Shown here: piece after piece, positions 1-6,331 of the stretch | How positions within the stretch are numbered: position 1 is the stretch's first letter | How the letters are laid out: each line of letters opens with the position of its first letter | Source of the DNA: Chloroflexota bacterium | GTDB taxonomy: Bacteria; Chloroflexota; Dehalococcoidia; SM23-28-2; RBG-16-64-32 | Assembly (NCBI GenBank): GCA_022561095.1 | Contig: JADFRV010000060.1 | Location: forward strand, 1 to 10,699 | DNA length: 10,699 nt | Direction: 5' to 3' | Notes under the pieces: generated by a model | The model's input: the letters and a program-made list of their open reading frames with translations, nothing else | Database searches by the model: none | What the model was told of the DNA's origin: nothing | Program-made: the position numbers and the translations under genes

Positions 1-199
1 GGTTGATGCCCTTGATGGCGATCTTGCCGGTGCTCGGCGGGTCGAAGGGGCGGCTGACGGTCGAGTAGAGCGACGACCACGCCGCCTCGTCTACGTCGGC
101 GCGGAGGGCGCGCTTCAGCTTGTCGTAGGGCTCTTCGGCGCCGGTGAAGTAGGCGTGGCGGACGAAGAAGCTCTCCTCGTTGTAGTCCGTGTCGATGAA
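1..199 (-). pseudogene. C-terminal fragment of an adenine-specific DNA methyltransferase (Mod-like), out of frame with merB-like 5' half; runs off the left edge
   Basis: Read leftward from 199, this frame gives a coherent, family-like peptide of about 66 residues: FIDTDYNEESFFVRHAYF, then a charged helix, then SRPFDPPSTGKIAIKGIN at the window edge. I associate this pattern (acidic DTDY, SFFVRHAYF, SRPF, then GKIA-K-IN) with the C-terminal end of type III-style or orphan adenine-specific methyltransferases; this is recognition from memory, not an alignment. The catalytic part (DPPY and SAM motifs) is absent. The frame is closed by a TAA at 230-232 and has no ATG, GTG or TTG between that stop and the recognisable part, so it has no start of its own. 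It is one frame away from the MerB-like reading frame that leads into it. It could be the remnant of a larger gene cut by a rearrangement, the 3' part of a frameshifted fusion, or an assembly joint. The stop lies outside the window. Confidence 0.5.
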
Positions 200-200
200 C

Positions 201-638
201 CGGGTTAGACTCCTCCACCCGCTGCGGGCTTACGGTCAGGCGGATCTTCTCCTTGGTCAGGGGGGACTCGGACTCGACGGTGGCGGTCTGCTTCAGCATG
301 GCGGGCAGGAACAGCGTGTCCTCCGCGCACCAGGTCCGCATCCGCGTACCGTTGACATCGAACCGGTGCGGGTGGTCGTTCAGCGAGAGCCCCATGACGC
401 CGACGATATTGTCGTCAGTGTCGCGTTCGGACATCTGCCGCAGGAACTGGTCAGCCTCGTCCCGAGCGATCCCGATGTCAGCGGCGATCTGGTCGACCTG
501 CTCCCCGGTGACGGGGCGGCCCTTTGCCAGCGACCGCCAGACCTGGATGAGTAGGCGTGAGCGGTCCGGGCCGAAGTCGAACAAGCCGCCGCCTACGATC
601 AGCTTTCTCATCATCTCCTTGGCCTGCGTGTTGCTCAT
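201..638 (-). pseudogene. merB: MerB-like organomercurial (alkylmercury) lyase, 5' two-thirds only
   Basis: Organomercurial lyase cleaves the carbon-mercury bond in the cytoplasm, releasing Hg(II). From ATG at 638-636 the first 146 residues follow the MerB pattern. A winged-helix-like N-terminal domain contains LAKGRPVT at about 37-44. Next comes IVGVMGLSLNDHPHRFDVNG at about 78-97, then TWCAEDTLFLPA, whose Cys104 and Asp107 match the catalytic Cys96 and Asp99 of E. coli MerB, then IRLTVSP at about 132-138. MerB proteins normally run to about 210 residues and supply a second catalytic cysteine (Cys159) in a later segment. Here that half is missing: after VEESNP (146) the same frame turns into Arg/Pro-rich nonsense, while the next frame becomes methyltransferase-like. 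The frame shows no stop before the window edge. The start is firm because a perfect Shine-Dalgarno sits 5 nt upstream. No merA, merT or merR is visible. As it stands the enzyme should be inactive. Confidence 0.72.
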
Positions 639-643
639 CGTGT

Positions 644-652
644 ACCTCCTTT
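644..652 (-). promoter_or_regulatory. Ribosome binding site of the merB-like gene
   Basis: On the minus strand AAAGGAGGT lies 5 nt before the ATG at 638. It is a near-perfect anti-16S match, and it shows that the truncated merB-like gene was built to be translated from this start. Confidence 0.85.
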
Positions 653-715
653 ATTCGTCTTCCGCTACCCAGGCTACCTTCAACGTGAGCGCTCGCCATC
701 CGAGTAACTACGTAT

Positions 716-746
716 CTTTGGGGAGCAAAGGGGGCGCCGAAGCGCC
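716..746 (-). terminator. Two back-to-back small hairpins 3' of the LuxR regulator gene; possible weak terminator
   Basis: Transcription of the regulator (stop at 786) would run into GGCGC-TTCG-GCGCC (746 to 733), a 5-bp stem with a very stable C(UUCG)G tetraloop. A second hairpin, CTTTG-CTCCC-CAAAG (730 to 716), follows 2 nt later. No proper T-run follows either stem, so this is at best a weak intrinsic terminator or an mRNA 3'-end stabiliser. The rest of the 147-bp gap between the regulator and the merB-like gene shows nothing else I can name. Confidence 0.3.
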
Positions 747-785
747 TACCGTGGCGGAAAACACGTAGAGTCGGGAGGCGTGGGG

Positions 786-1859
786 CTAGATGAGGCCGCG
801 GGTCAGCGTGTAGGCCGTGGCGTCCGCCCTGCCGCGGGCGGCGATCTTTCCGTAGATGTTGCCGATGTGGCGCTCAACGGTGCGGACGCTCAAGAACAGC
901 TCCTCGGCGATCTCGTTGTTGGTCCGCCCGCTCGCAACGAGGCGCAGCACCTCGACCTCTCGCTTCGTCAGGCTGTCGGGGCGGGATTGGGCCGGGCGTG
1001 GTTTGGAACGTTCCTCAAGGGAGGCCGCTTGCCCTGTTGCCCGCTTACCCTTCTCACCTTCGCCCAGGAACTCGTCGATCACACTCACCGCCGCTTCCAT
1101 GTCCCCCAGGTAGGGCGCAGTCGACTCACCTTCCAGCACGGTCAGGCGAGCATCCTGTATCCCGGAGGCTAGATTCCCAGCGACATCGACTGGGAACCAG
1201 GGGACATCACGGCGGTGTAGCACCAGTGTCGGCGACTTCACATGCGGCAGGAGGGCGGTAACGTCAAACCGGCTCATCGCGGCAAGCGCCGCCTGCGCCG
1301 CCTCCCGCGTCACGCTCTCCCGCAGGCGCTCGGCGGCATGACGCCCTATCTCACCTCCCGCCCACCCCAGTACCATATGCGCGCACGTATCCGTCATCAG
1401 CTCCCAGTCCTGGTCTATCAGTCCGAGCCAGGCCTGAATTCGTGGCGACGTTATATCGGAAGTTCTTGCCCACGCGCACCACAGAACAAGGCGCGCCACG
1501 TGCTCCGGGTGGCGGGCAGCGTAGGCGACCGCCACAGGCCCCGCATCAGCAGCACCAAACAGATCGAATCTGTCCAGGCCCAGGCGGTCTACCACCGCTT
1601 CAACATCCAGCAGCTGGGCCTCCAGCGAGTAGTCCGCTACGTTGCGGTCGGACAGCCCCGTCCCTCTGACGTCGTACCGGACGAGCATTCTGTTCGGTGC
1701 CAGCCGCTCATACCAGCGGCGGCACTCTGGGACCTGCCACAACTCAATGTGGTTCCATGGCCCGCCTGCCATGTACACCAACGGCCTGCCTTCGCCCAGC
1801 GTCCAGTAGGCGATGCTCACCCCGTCCTTGGTCTTGGCGTACTGGATGCGCGGCTCCAT
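786..1859 (-). CDS. Alpha/beta-hydrolase-fold protein fused to a LuxR-type helix-turn-helix; hydrolase catalytic residues missing
   Basis: This is a 357-residue cytoplasmic regulator with two parts. Residues 1-265 look like an alpha/beta hydrolase: LVYMAGGPW at about 27-35 (oxyanion-loop region), VRYDVRGTGLSDR at 60-72, the nucleophile-elbow region FGAADAGPVAVAYAARHPE at 101-119, and a late strand LVLHRRD at 212-218. A charged linker (266-293) leads to a GerE/LuxR DNA-binding domain at about 296-353, with LTKREVEVLRLVASGRTNNE and LSVRTVERHIGNIYGKI. The usual GxSxG elbow reads GAADAG, and there is no Ser, Thr or Cys at 100-127. No His occurs at 235-265, where the catalytic histidine would be expected. 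I infer a ligand-binding or sensor domain rather than an enzyme. Start ATG at 1859 has no Shine-Dalgarno. The gene follows nuoB by 74 bp in the same direction and precedes the merB-like gene. Ligand and targets are unknown. Confidence 0.88.
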   Translation of the reverse strand: MEPRIQYAKTKDGVSIAYWTLGEGRPLVYMAGGPWNHIELWQVPECRRWYERLAPNRMLVRYDVRGTGLSDRNVADYSLEAQLLDVEAVVDRLGLDRFDLFGAADAGPVAVAYAARHPEHVARLVLWCAWARTSDITSPRIQAWLGLIDQDWELMTDTCAHMVLGWAGGEIGRHAAERLRESVTREAAQAALAAMSRFDVTALLPHVKSPTLVLHRRDVPWFPVDVAGNLASGIQDARLTVLEGESTAPYLGDMEAAVSVIDEFLGEGEKGKRATGQAASLEERSKPRPAQSRPDSLTKREVEVLRLVASGRTNNEIAEELFLSVRTVERHIGNIYGKIAARGRADATAYTLTRGLI

Positions 1860-1868
1860 CGCGGAGAT

Positions 1869-1893
1869 ATGATAACACTACTAATGCGGTGTT
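1869..1893 (-). promoter_or_regulatory. Possible start-proximal promoter/operator of the LuxR-hydrolase gene
   Basis: Between nuoB and the regulator the minus strand shows TATCAT (1874 to 1869), a 5/6 match to a -10 box. It sits so close to the ATG at 1859 that its transcript would be almost leaderless, consistent with the missing Shine-Dalgarno. A short inverted repeat, AACAC (1874-1878) and GTGTT (1889-1893) with a 10-nt spacer, abuts it and could be an operator. No convincing -35 was found. Confidence 0.25.
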
Positions 1894-1933
1894 TTCGTCG
1901 AACGTGCCTGCGGTGAGCGAGCGAGTCCGGCGC

Positions 1934-2548
1934 CTACGCCTTGGCGTAGGGCGGGAACAGAGACTCCAGCTCGCGCCGGATCGGGTCGCCATCGGGGAGG
2001 TATCTGGAGAAGTCGCCGCTGGGCAGCTTGGCCTCGCGCTTGCCGATTGTGCCCACCTTCTTGATCTTCTCCTGGAGCAGGATCAGTCCCTGAAGGAGCG
2101 ACTCCGGCCGCGGCGGGCAGCCGGGGACGTATACGTCCACGGGGATGATGAGGTTGACGCCGGGGAGGGTGCTGTACCCGTAGGCGAACGGCCCGCCGAT
2201 GGTGGCGCAGCTTCCCATGGAGATCACCCAGCGCGGCTCCGCCATCTGAAGGTATATCCGCCGCACGGGCGGCGCCATCTTCCAGGTGACAGTGCCGGCG
2301 ACGATCATCAGGTCCGCCTGACGGGGGGAGGCGCGCATCACCTCGGCGCCGAAGCGGGCGAGGTCGTAGCGCGGGGTCGCCGTGGCTATCATCTCGATGG
2401 CGCAGCAGGCGAGCCCGAACATCACCGGCCACAGCGACGACCGCCGCGCCCAGCTGACGACCCCATCCACCGAGGCGAGCAGGATGTTCTTGCTTACCAC
2501 CTCGTCGATGTCACCGTCCTCGTGGACCTTGATCAGCGGCTCGTCCAT
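1934..2548 (-). CDS. nuoB: NADH-quinone oxidoreductase subunit B (complex I NuoB), lone copy
   Basis: NuoB is a peripheral-arm subunit of respiratory complex I and binds cluster N2, the last [4Fe-4S] centre before quinone, on the cytoplasmic side of the membrane. The 204-residue product has the full family signature: WPVMFGLACCAIEM at 40-53 (Cys48, Cys49), RYDLARFG at 60-67, RASPRQADLMIVAGTVT at 72-88, WVISMGSCATIGG at 107-119 (Cys114) and VPGCPPRPE at 141-149 (Cys144). All four cluster cysteines are present. The motif usually read TVTNKMAP has Trp instead of Asn at 89. The C-terminal 45 residues are variable. The start ATG has GGAG 6 nt upstream (2557-2560). The gene lies 24 bp behind the cysteine desulfurase gene, probably in one transcript, while no nuoA, nuoC or nuoD follows. 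It is either a detached piece of a scattered nuo set or a paralogue; function inside complex I is inferred. Confidence 0.92.
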   Translation of the reverse strand: MDEPLIKVHEDGDIDEVVSKNILLASVDGVVSWARRSSLWPVMFGLACCAIEMIATATPRYDLARFGAEVMRASPRQADLMIVAGTVTWKMAPPVRRIYLQMAEPRWVISMGSCATIGGPFAYGYSTLPGVNLIIPVDVYVPGCPPRPESLLQGLILLQEKIKKVGTIGKREAKLPSGDFSRYLPDGDPIRRELESLFPPYAKA

Positions 2549-2572
2549 CTCAGGCTCCGTTCGAGAATTGTA

Positions 2573-3790
2573 TCACAAAGGCTTCTCACCCGCCGCGCGC
2601 GCCTCCGTGGCCTCCCGCTCCGGCCACGTCGGCGACAGCGCCCGCAAGCGCGACACTATCCCCGGCAGGACCTCCAGCAGGTAGTCGATCTCCTCCATCG
2701 TGTTCTCCTTGCCCACGGTCAGGCGCAGGCTGCCCCGCGCCAGATCCAGCGATAGACCCATCGCCGTGAGCACGTGCGAAGGCTCCAGCGAGCCGGAGGT
2801 GCAGGCCGAGCCGCTGGATGCCGCCACACCCTGGAGGTCCAGCGCCATCAGGATCGCCTCCCCCTCTATGTACTCGAAGCAGAAGGAGGCGCTGTTGGAG
2901 AGGCGGCGGGCACGGTCCGTGGGCCCTGTGACGTGAGTGTGGGGGACGCGGGCCGGCAGTTCTTCCAGCAGCCGGTTCCGCAAGGCGGAGCAGAGGGCGT
3001 TGCGGGCTTCGAACTCAGCGTACGCCAGGGCCATCGCCTTCGCCATGCCTACGATGTGGGCGACGTTCTCCGTGCCGGCGCGGCGGTTCTTCTCCTGCGC
3101 TCCGCCCAACATCTGCGGCAGGAGGGGGGTGCGACTGCGCACGTACAGCGCGCCGACCCCCTTGGGTCCGTAGAACTTGTGCGCCCCGATCGATAGCAGG
3201 TCCACCCCTAGGCCGTCGACGCCCACGTTCAGGGCGCCCACTGCCTGCACGGCGTCCGTATGGAAGGCCGTGTGCCGGTTCTTTGCCTTGACTATGCGCA
3301 CCGCCTCCGCTATCGGCTCGATGGTGCCCACCTCGTTGTTGGCCAGCATGATGCTCACCAGGGTCGTCTCCTCGCCCACAGCCTTCTCCAGCTCGGCCAG
3401 ATCGATAAACCCCTCGCTATCCACGGGCAGGTGAGTCAGGCGGAACCCCTCCTGCTCCAGCCGCTCCGCGGTGTGGAGCACGGCGTGGTGCTCGCTGGCG
3501 GAGGTGACGATGTGGTTGCCCCGACGGTGGCTGGCGTAAGCGACGCCGCGCAGGGCCAGGGCAGCGCTCTCGGAGCCGCAGGAGGTGAATATGATCTCCT
3601 GGGGCTTGCAGCCCAGGAGATCGGCGATGCCGCGGCGGGCGCCGTCCAGCCCCTTGCGGGCCTCCTGGGCCTCAGCGTAGAGGCTGGAGGGGTTGCCCCA
3701 GAAGTCGGACAGGTAGGGGAGCATCGCCTCCAGGACGCGGGGGTCCAGGGGCGTCGTGGCCGCGTGGTCTAGATATACGCGCTTTCTCAT
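2573..3790 (-). CDS. Cysteine desulfurase, group I (NifS/IscS type)
   Basis: This PLP enzyme removes sulfur from L-cysteine as a persulfide on its own cysteine, for Fe-S clusters or thiolated cofactors and tRNA. The 405-residue product opens with VYLDHAATTPLDPRV and has GNPSSLY at 32-38. The PLP-stacking His101 lies in SASEHHAV, and the PLP Schiff-base lysine is Lys205 in SIGAHKFYGPKG. RRAGTENV follows at 236-243, and catalytic Cys330 lies in SSGSACTSGSLEPSHVL, the long flexible loop that marks group I enzymes and separates them from SufS. RLTVGKENT closes the core. Length fits the family. The start ATG at 3790 follows about 250 bp of divergent control region and has no clear Shine-Dalgarno. 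It is the first gene of the minus-strand series and is followed 24 bp later by nuoB. No iscU, iscR or mnmA is next to it, so whether it serves clusters, tRNA thiolation or another pathway cannot be told. Confidence 0.93.
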   Translation of the reverse strand: MRKRVYLDHAATTPLDPRVLEAMLPYLSDFWGNPSSLYAEAQEARKGLDGARRGIADLLGCKPQEIIFTSCGSESAALALRGVAYASHRRGNHIVTSASEHHAVLHTAERLEQEGFRLTHLPVDSEGFIDLAELEKAVGEETTLVSIMLANNEVGTIEPIAEAVRIVKAKNRHTAFHTDAVQAVGALNVGVDGLGVDLLSIGAHKFYGPKGVGALYVRSRTPLLPQMLGGAQEKNRRAGTENVAHIVGMAKAMALAYAEFEARNALCSALRNRLLEELPARVPHTHVTGPTDRARRLSNSASFCFEYIEGEAILMALDLQGVAASSGSACTSGSLEPSHVLTAMGLSLDLARGSLRLTVGKENTMEEIDYLLEVLPGIVSRLRALSPTWPEREATEARAAGEKPL

Positions 3791-3829
3791 AGCTCGGCGT
3801 CAGTAGCGGGGTTCTCTTGCCAACCTAGC

Positions 3830-3848
3830 ACCGCCCGATTGAGGCGGT
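3830..3848. repeat. Perfect 6-bp inverted repeat in the leader of the desulfurase gene
   Basis: ACCGCC (3830-3835) and GGCGGT (3843-3848) form a perfect stem with a 7-nt loop. It lies about 40 nt before the desulfurase ATG, inside its probable 5' leader. There is no T-run on either strand. It could be a leader structure or an operator; nothing favours one over the other. Confidence 0.3.
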
Positions 3849-3885
3849 CAAGGCGAAACACCTGTCGCGGGCGTTCCTGAGAGCG

Positions 3886-3914
3886 TTGCTACAGGTACGG
3901 TCCCGTGCTATTAT
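3886..3914 (+). promoter_or_regulatory. Sigma-70-type promoter of the suf operon
   Basis: TTGCTA (3886-3891, 4/6 to TTGACA) is separated by exactly 17 bp from TATTAT (3909-3914, 5/6 to TATAAT). A TGC immediately before the -10 makes an extended -10. Transcription would start near 3921 and give a leader of about 120 nt before the sufB TTG. A second -10-like TATACT at 3987-3992 lacks a matching -35. Confidence 0.6.
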
Positions 3915-3915
3915 A
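3910..3915 (-). promoter_or_regulatory. Perfect TATAAT -10 on the opposite strand for the desulfurase-nuoB transcript
   Basis: ATTATA on the + strand reads TATAAT on the minus strand, directed at the desulfurase gene at 3790 with a leader of about 110 nt. It overlaps the suf -10 by five bases. The -35 region at 17 bp spacing (TGTAAC) is poor, so this promoter would need an activator or be weak. Confidence 0.4.
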
Positions 3916-3944
3916 CAGTCGAAGTGGAGATTGTTACAGTCAAA
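3914..3944 (+). repeat. Direct repeat TACAGTC(G/A)AA, two copies 21 bp apart; candidate operator
   Basis: TACAGTCGAA (3914-3923) and TACAGTCAAA (3935-3944) match at 9 of 10 bases and are spaced exactly two helical turns. The first copy covers the suf transcription start region and touches both overlapping -10 boxes. The second covers the -35 region of the minus-strand promoter. A partial third copy, TACAGGTACG, begins at 3890. The position suits a repressor of both promoters, but no known iron or Fe-S regulator box is recognised. Confidence 0.35.
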
Positions 3945-4028
3945 TGTTTCCAAACCCCTTGCGCGCCCTCACCTCAGGATGCAAGTTATACTAAGGGTGG
4001 GCTGGCAAATAGGTTCCATGGATAGGCT

Positions 4029-4035
4029 AGGAGGA
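4029..4035 (+). promoter_or_regulatory. Ribosome binding site that fixes the TTG start of sufB
   Basis: AGGAGGA lies 7 nt before TTG at 4043. The nearest upstream ATG (4018) is in another frame, and the next in-frame ATG would cut into conserved sequence, so the TTG is the start. Confidence 0.85.
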
Positions 4036-4042
4036 AGCGGTC

Positions 4043-5509
4043 TTGACCATCCCTACGAAAGCTAAGGTCATATCGCGGAAGACGACTGACCTCGATACGG
4101 ACTACAAGTGGGGCTTCGTCACTGAGATTGAGTCTGATCTGGCCCCTAAGGGTCTGAACGAGGAGATCATTCGCCTGATCGTCGCCAAAAAGAACGAGCC
4201 TGAGTGGATGTTGGAATGGCGGCTCCGGGCCTATCGACACTGGATGAAGCTGAATTACGAGGAACCCAAGTGGGCCAAGATCCACCATCCGCCAATCGAC
4301 TTCCAGGACATCCACTACTACGCTTCCCCCATCAAGGAGAAAAGCCCCGACAGCCTGGACGAGGTGGACCCGGAGCTGGTGGAGGCGTTCAACAAGCTGG
4401 GTATCCCCATTGAGGAGCAGAAGAAGCTCTCGGGCGTGGCCGTGGACGCCGTCTTCGATAGCGTGTCCGTCGCCACCACCTACAAGAAGACGCTGGAGGA
4501 GCTGGGGATCATCTTCTGCTCCGTCAGCGAGGCGGTGCAGAAGCACCCGGAGCTGATCAAGAAGTACCTCGGCTCCGTAGTGCCGTACACCGATAACTTC
4601 TACGCCAGCCTCAATGCGGCTGTCTTCAGCGACGGCACCTTCGCCTACATACCGCCAGGGGTGCGCTGCCCAATGGAGCTGATGACCTACTTCCGTATGA
4701 ACACGGAAGGCACCGGTCAGTTTGAGCGGACGCTCATAATCGCCGATGAGGGCAGCTACGTCAGCTACCTGGAGGGGTGCACCGCACCGATGAGGAAGTC
4801 CAACCAACTGCACGCGGCGGTCGTGGAGCTTATCGCTCTGGACAACGCTGAGATAAAGTACTCGACGCTCCAGAACTGGTACCCGGGCGATAAAGAGGGC
4901 AAAGGCGGCGTGTTTAACTTCGTCACTAAGCGGGGGAAGGCCGCCGGCGTGAACTCTAAGATCTCGTGGACGCAGGTGGAGACCGGCTCCGCCATCACCT
5001 GGAAGTACCCCAGCGTGATCCTCCAGGGCGATAACTCCGTTGGCGAGTTCTACTCCGTGGCGCTGGTGAACAACTATCAGCAAGCGGATACCGGCACCAA
5101 GATGATTCACATCGGTAAGGATACTAAGAGCACCATCGTCGCAAAGGGTATCTCCGCCGGGCACGGCCAGAACACCTACCGCGGTTTGGTGAAGATCATG
5201 CCTTCCGCCACTAACGCTAGGAACTTTACGCGCTGCGACTCTCTGCTCATAGGCGACAAGTGCGGCGCCCACACCGTGCCGTACATCGAGGTACGAAACC
5301 CAACCGCGCAGATGGAGCACGAGGCGACCACCTCCAAGGTCAGCGATGACCAGCTCTTCTACTGCATGCAGCGCGGCATCTCGGAGGAGGACGCCCAGCA
5401 CATGATTATCAACGGCTTTTGCAGAGGCATCTTCAAGGAGCTGCCGTTCGAGTTCGCCATGGAGGCGTCGCAGCTGCTGAAGGTCAGTCTGGAAGGAGCC
5501 GTGGGATAG
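4043..5509 (+). CDS. sufB: SufB, Fe-S cluster scaffold subunit of SufBCD
   Basis: SufB is the main cytoplasmic scaffold of the SUF system: it receives sulfur, assembles a nascent cluster with SufD, and is driven by SufC. The 488-residue product matches the family over its whole length, which is close to the usual 470-495. Clear blocks are KKNEPEWMLEWRLRAYRHW near 50-68, the mid-region VVPYTDNFYASLNAAVFSDG, IPPGVRCPMELMTYFRMN, then the beta-helix core with GISAGHGQNTYRGLVKI. In RCDSLLIGDKCGAHTVPY, Cys398 matches the sulfur-accepting Cys405 of E. coli; in QMEHEATTSK, Glu427 matches Glu434. Translation starts at TTG with a strong Shine-Dalgarno. The gene is first in the operon, about 120 nt behind a good promoter. 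Its TAG is immediately followed by the sufC ATG, which suggests coupled translation. Confidence 0.97.
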   Translation: MTIPTKAKVISRKTTDLDTDYKWGFVTEIESDLAPKGLNEEIIRLIVAKKNEPEWMLEWRLRAYRHWMKLNYEEPKWAKIHHPPIDFQDIHYYASPIKEKSPDSLDEVDPELVEAFNKLGIPIEEQKKLSGVAVDAVFDSVSVATTYKKTLEELGIIFCSVSEAVQKHPELIKKYLGSVVPYTDNFYASLNAAVFSDGTFAYIPPGVRCPMELMTYFRMNTEGTGQFERTLIIADEGSYVSYLEGCTAPMRKSNQLHAAVVELIALDNAEIKYSTLQNWYPGDKEGKGGVFNFVTKRGKAAGVNSKISWTQVETGSAITWKYPSVILQGDNSVGEFYSVALVNNYQQADTGTKMIHIGKDTKSTIVAKGISAGHGQNTYRGLVKIMPSATNARNFTRCDSLLIGDKCGAHTVPYIEVRNPTAQMEHEATTSKVSDDQLFYCMQRGISEEDAQHMIINGFCRGIFKELPFEFAMEASQLLKVSLEGAVG

Positions 5510-6313
5510 ATGAGCGCCCGCGCGGGTAACCATAAGGGGCCGCTCCTTGAGGTGCGCGACCTGCACGCAGGTGTGGCGGAGGTAGAGATACTCAAAGGGC
5601 TGGACCTCACTGTCAACCTGGGCGATGTGCACGCCGTCATGGGCCCCAACGGCAGCGGCAAGAGCACACTGGCCAACGTCCTGGCGGGCAAGCCTGAATA
5701 CAAAGTCACCGCAGGAGAGGTCATTTACGAGGGCAGTAACCTTCTGAAGTTGACCCCGGACCGGCGCGCCCTGGATGGGATCTTCCTCGCCTTTCAGTAC
5801 CCAGTCGAGCTGCCGGGCGTCCGCGAGCGTGAGTTCATGAAGACAGCGCTGGACACCATACGGGAGCATCGGGGGCTGGAGAAGCTCAGCGTTAGGGAGT
5901 TCAACAAGCTGTTTCAGGAGAAGATCGCCCAGATGGAGATGTCACCCGACCTGGTGAAGCGGTCGGTGAACGAGGGGTTCTCCGGCGGCGAGAAGAAGCG
6001 CAACGAGATACTTCAGTTGGCCGTGCTGGAGCCGAAGCTGGCGCTACTGGATGAGACGGACTCGGGTCTGGATATCGATGCCCTTAAGATCGTCGCCGAT
6101 GGAGTCAACAAGCTCCGGGGGCCCTCGAGAGCGATAGTGATCGTGACCCACTACCAGCGCATCCTGAACTACATAAAGCCTGACTTCGTCCACGTGCTCA
6201 TAGACGGGCGCATGGTGAGGTCCGGCGGCCCCGAGTTGGCCCTAGAGCTTGAAGCGAAGGGCTACGAATGGATTAAAGAGGCCATCGAAAGCGGCGAACG
6301 GTTGAGCGTCTAA
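5510..6313 (+). CDS. sufC: SufC, ATPase of the SufBCD complex
   Basis: SufC is an ABC-type ATPase that is soluble rather than membrane-bound; it docks on SufB and SufD and opens their interface during cluster assembly. The 267-residue product has every ABC element: Walker A GPNGSGKST (45-53, Lys51), Q-loop FLAFQYPVELPGV (92-104), the SufC-specific signature FSGGEKKRNEILQL (157-170), Walker B with ALLDETDSGLDIDAL (178-192, catalytic Glu182) and the H-loop His214 in VTHYQRIL. It is slightly longer than the usual 245-255 residues because of N- and C-terminal tails. ATG directly abuts the sufB stop. AAGGAG (5493-5498), inside the sufB end, serves as ribosome binding site with a long 11-nt spacing. 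Confidence 0.97.
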   Translation: MSARAGNHKGPLLEVRDLHAGVAEVEILKGLDLTVNLGDVHAVMGPNGSGKSTLANVLAGKPEYKVTAGEVIYEGSNLLKLTPDRRALDGIFLAFQYPVELPGVREREFMKTALDTIREHRGLEKLSVREFNKLFQEKIAQMEMSPDLVKRSVNEGFSGGEKKRNEILQLAVLEPKLALLDETDSGLDIDALKIVADGVNKLRGPSRAIVIVTHYQRILNYIKPDFVHVLIDGRMVRSGGPELALELEAKGYEWIKEAIESGERLSV

Positions 6314-6331
6314 GGACGGTGCCAGCGGAGA

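Noticed and set aside
100..199. Reading the segment after residue 146 as a divergent MerB C-terminal half (SF...H..F resembles SFCCHVHFF)
   Set aside because: It is in another frame, lacks the second catalytic cysteine, the spacing from the SP motif is too short, and the following SRPF...GKIAIK stretch fits methyltransferases much better.
478..699. A 73-codon minus-strand frame overlapping the merB-like start
   Set aside because: It is out of frame with the MerB motifs, has no ribosome binding site, and becomes Arg/Pro-rich.
189..768. Two overlapping + strand open frames
   Set aside because: They are antisense to the MerB-like reading frame, which has a perfect ribosome binding site and family motifs; the + strand translations resemble nothing.
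1697..2755. A 352-codon open frame on the + strand
   Set aside because: It runs antisense to nuoB and the ends of two other clear genes, and its Arg/His/Gly-rich translation is typical of a GC-rich shadow frame.
3987..3992. TATACT as a second suf -10 box
   Set aside because: There is no acceptable -35 at 15-19 bp; TTGCGC upstream is 22 bp away.
3986..5869. A 627-codon open frame on the minus strand opposite sufB and sufC
   Set aside because: It lies antisense to two unmistakable genes, has no recognisable domain, and its length is explained by high GC and codon bias in sufB/sufC.
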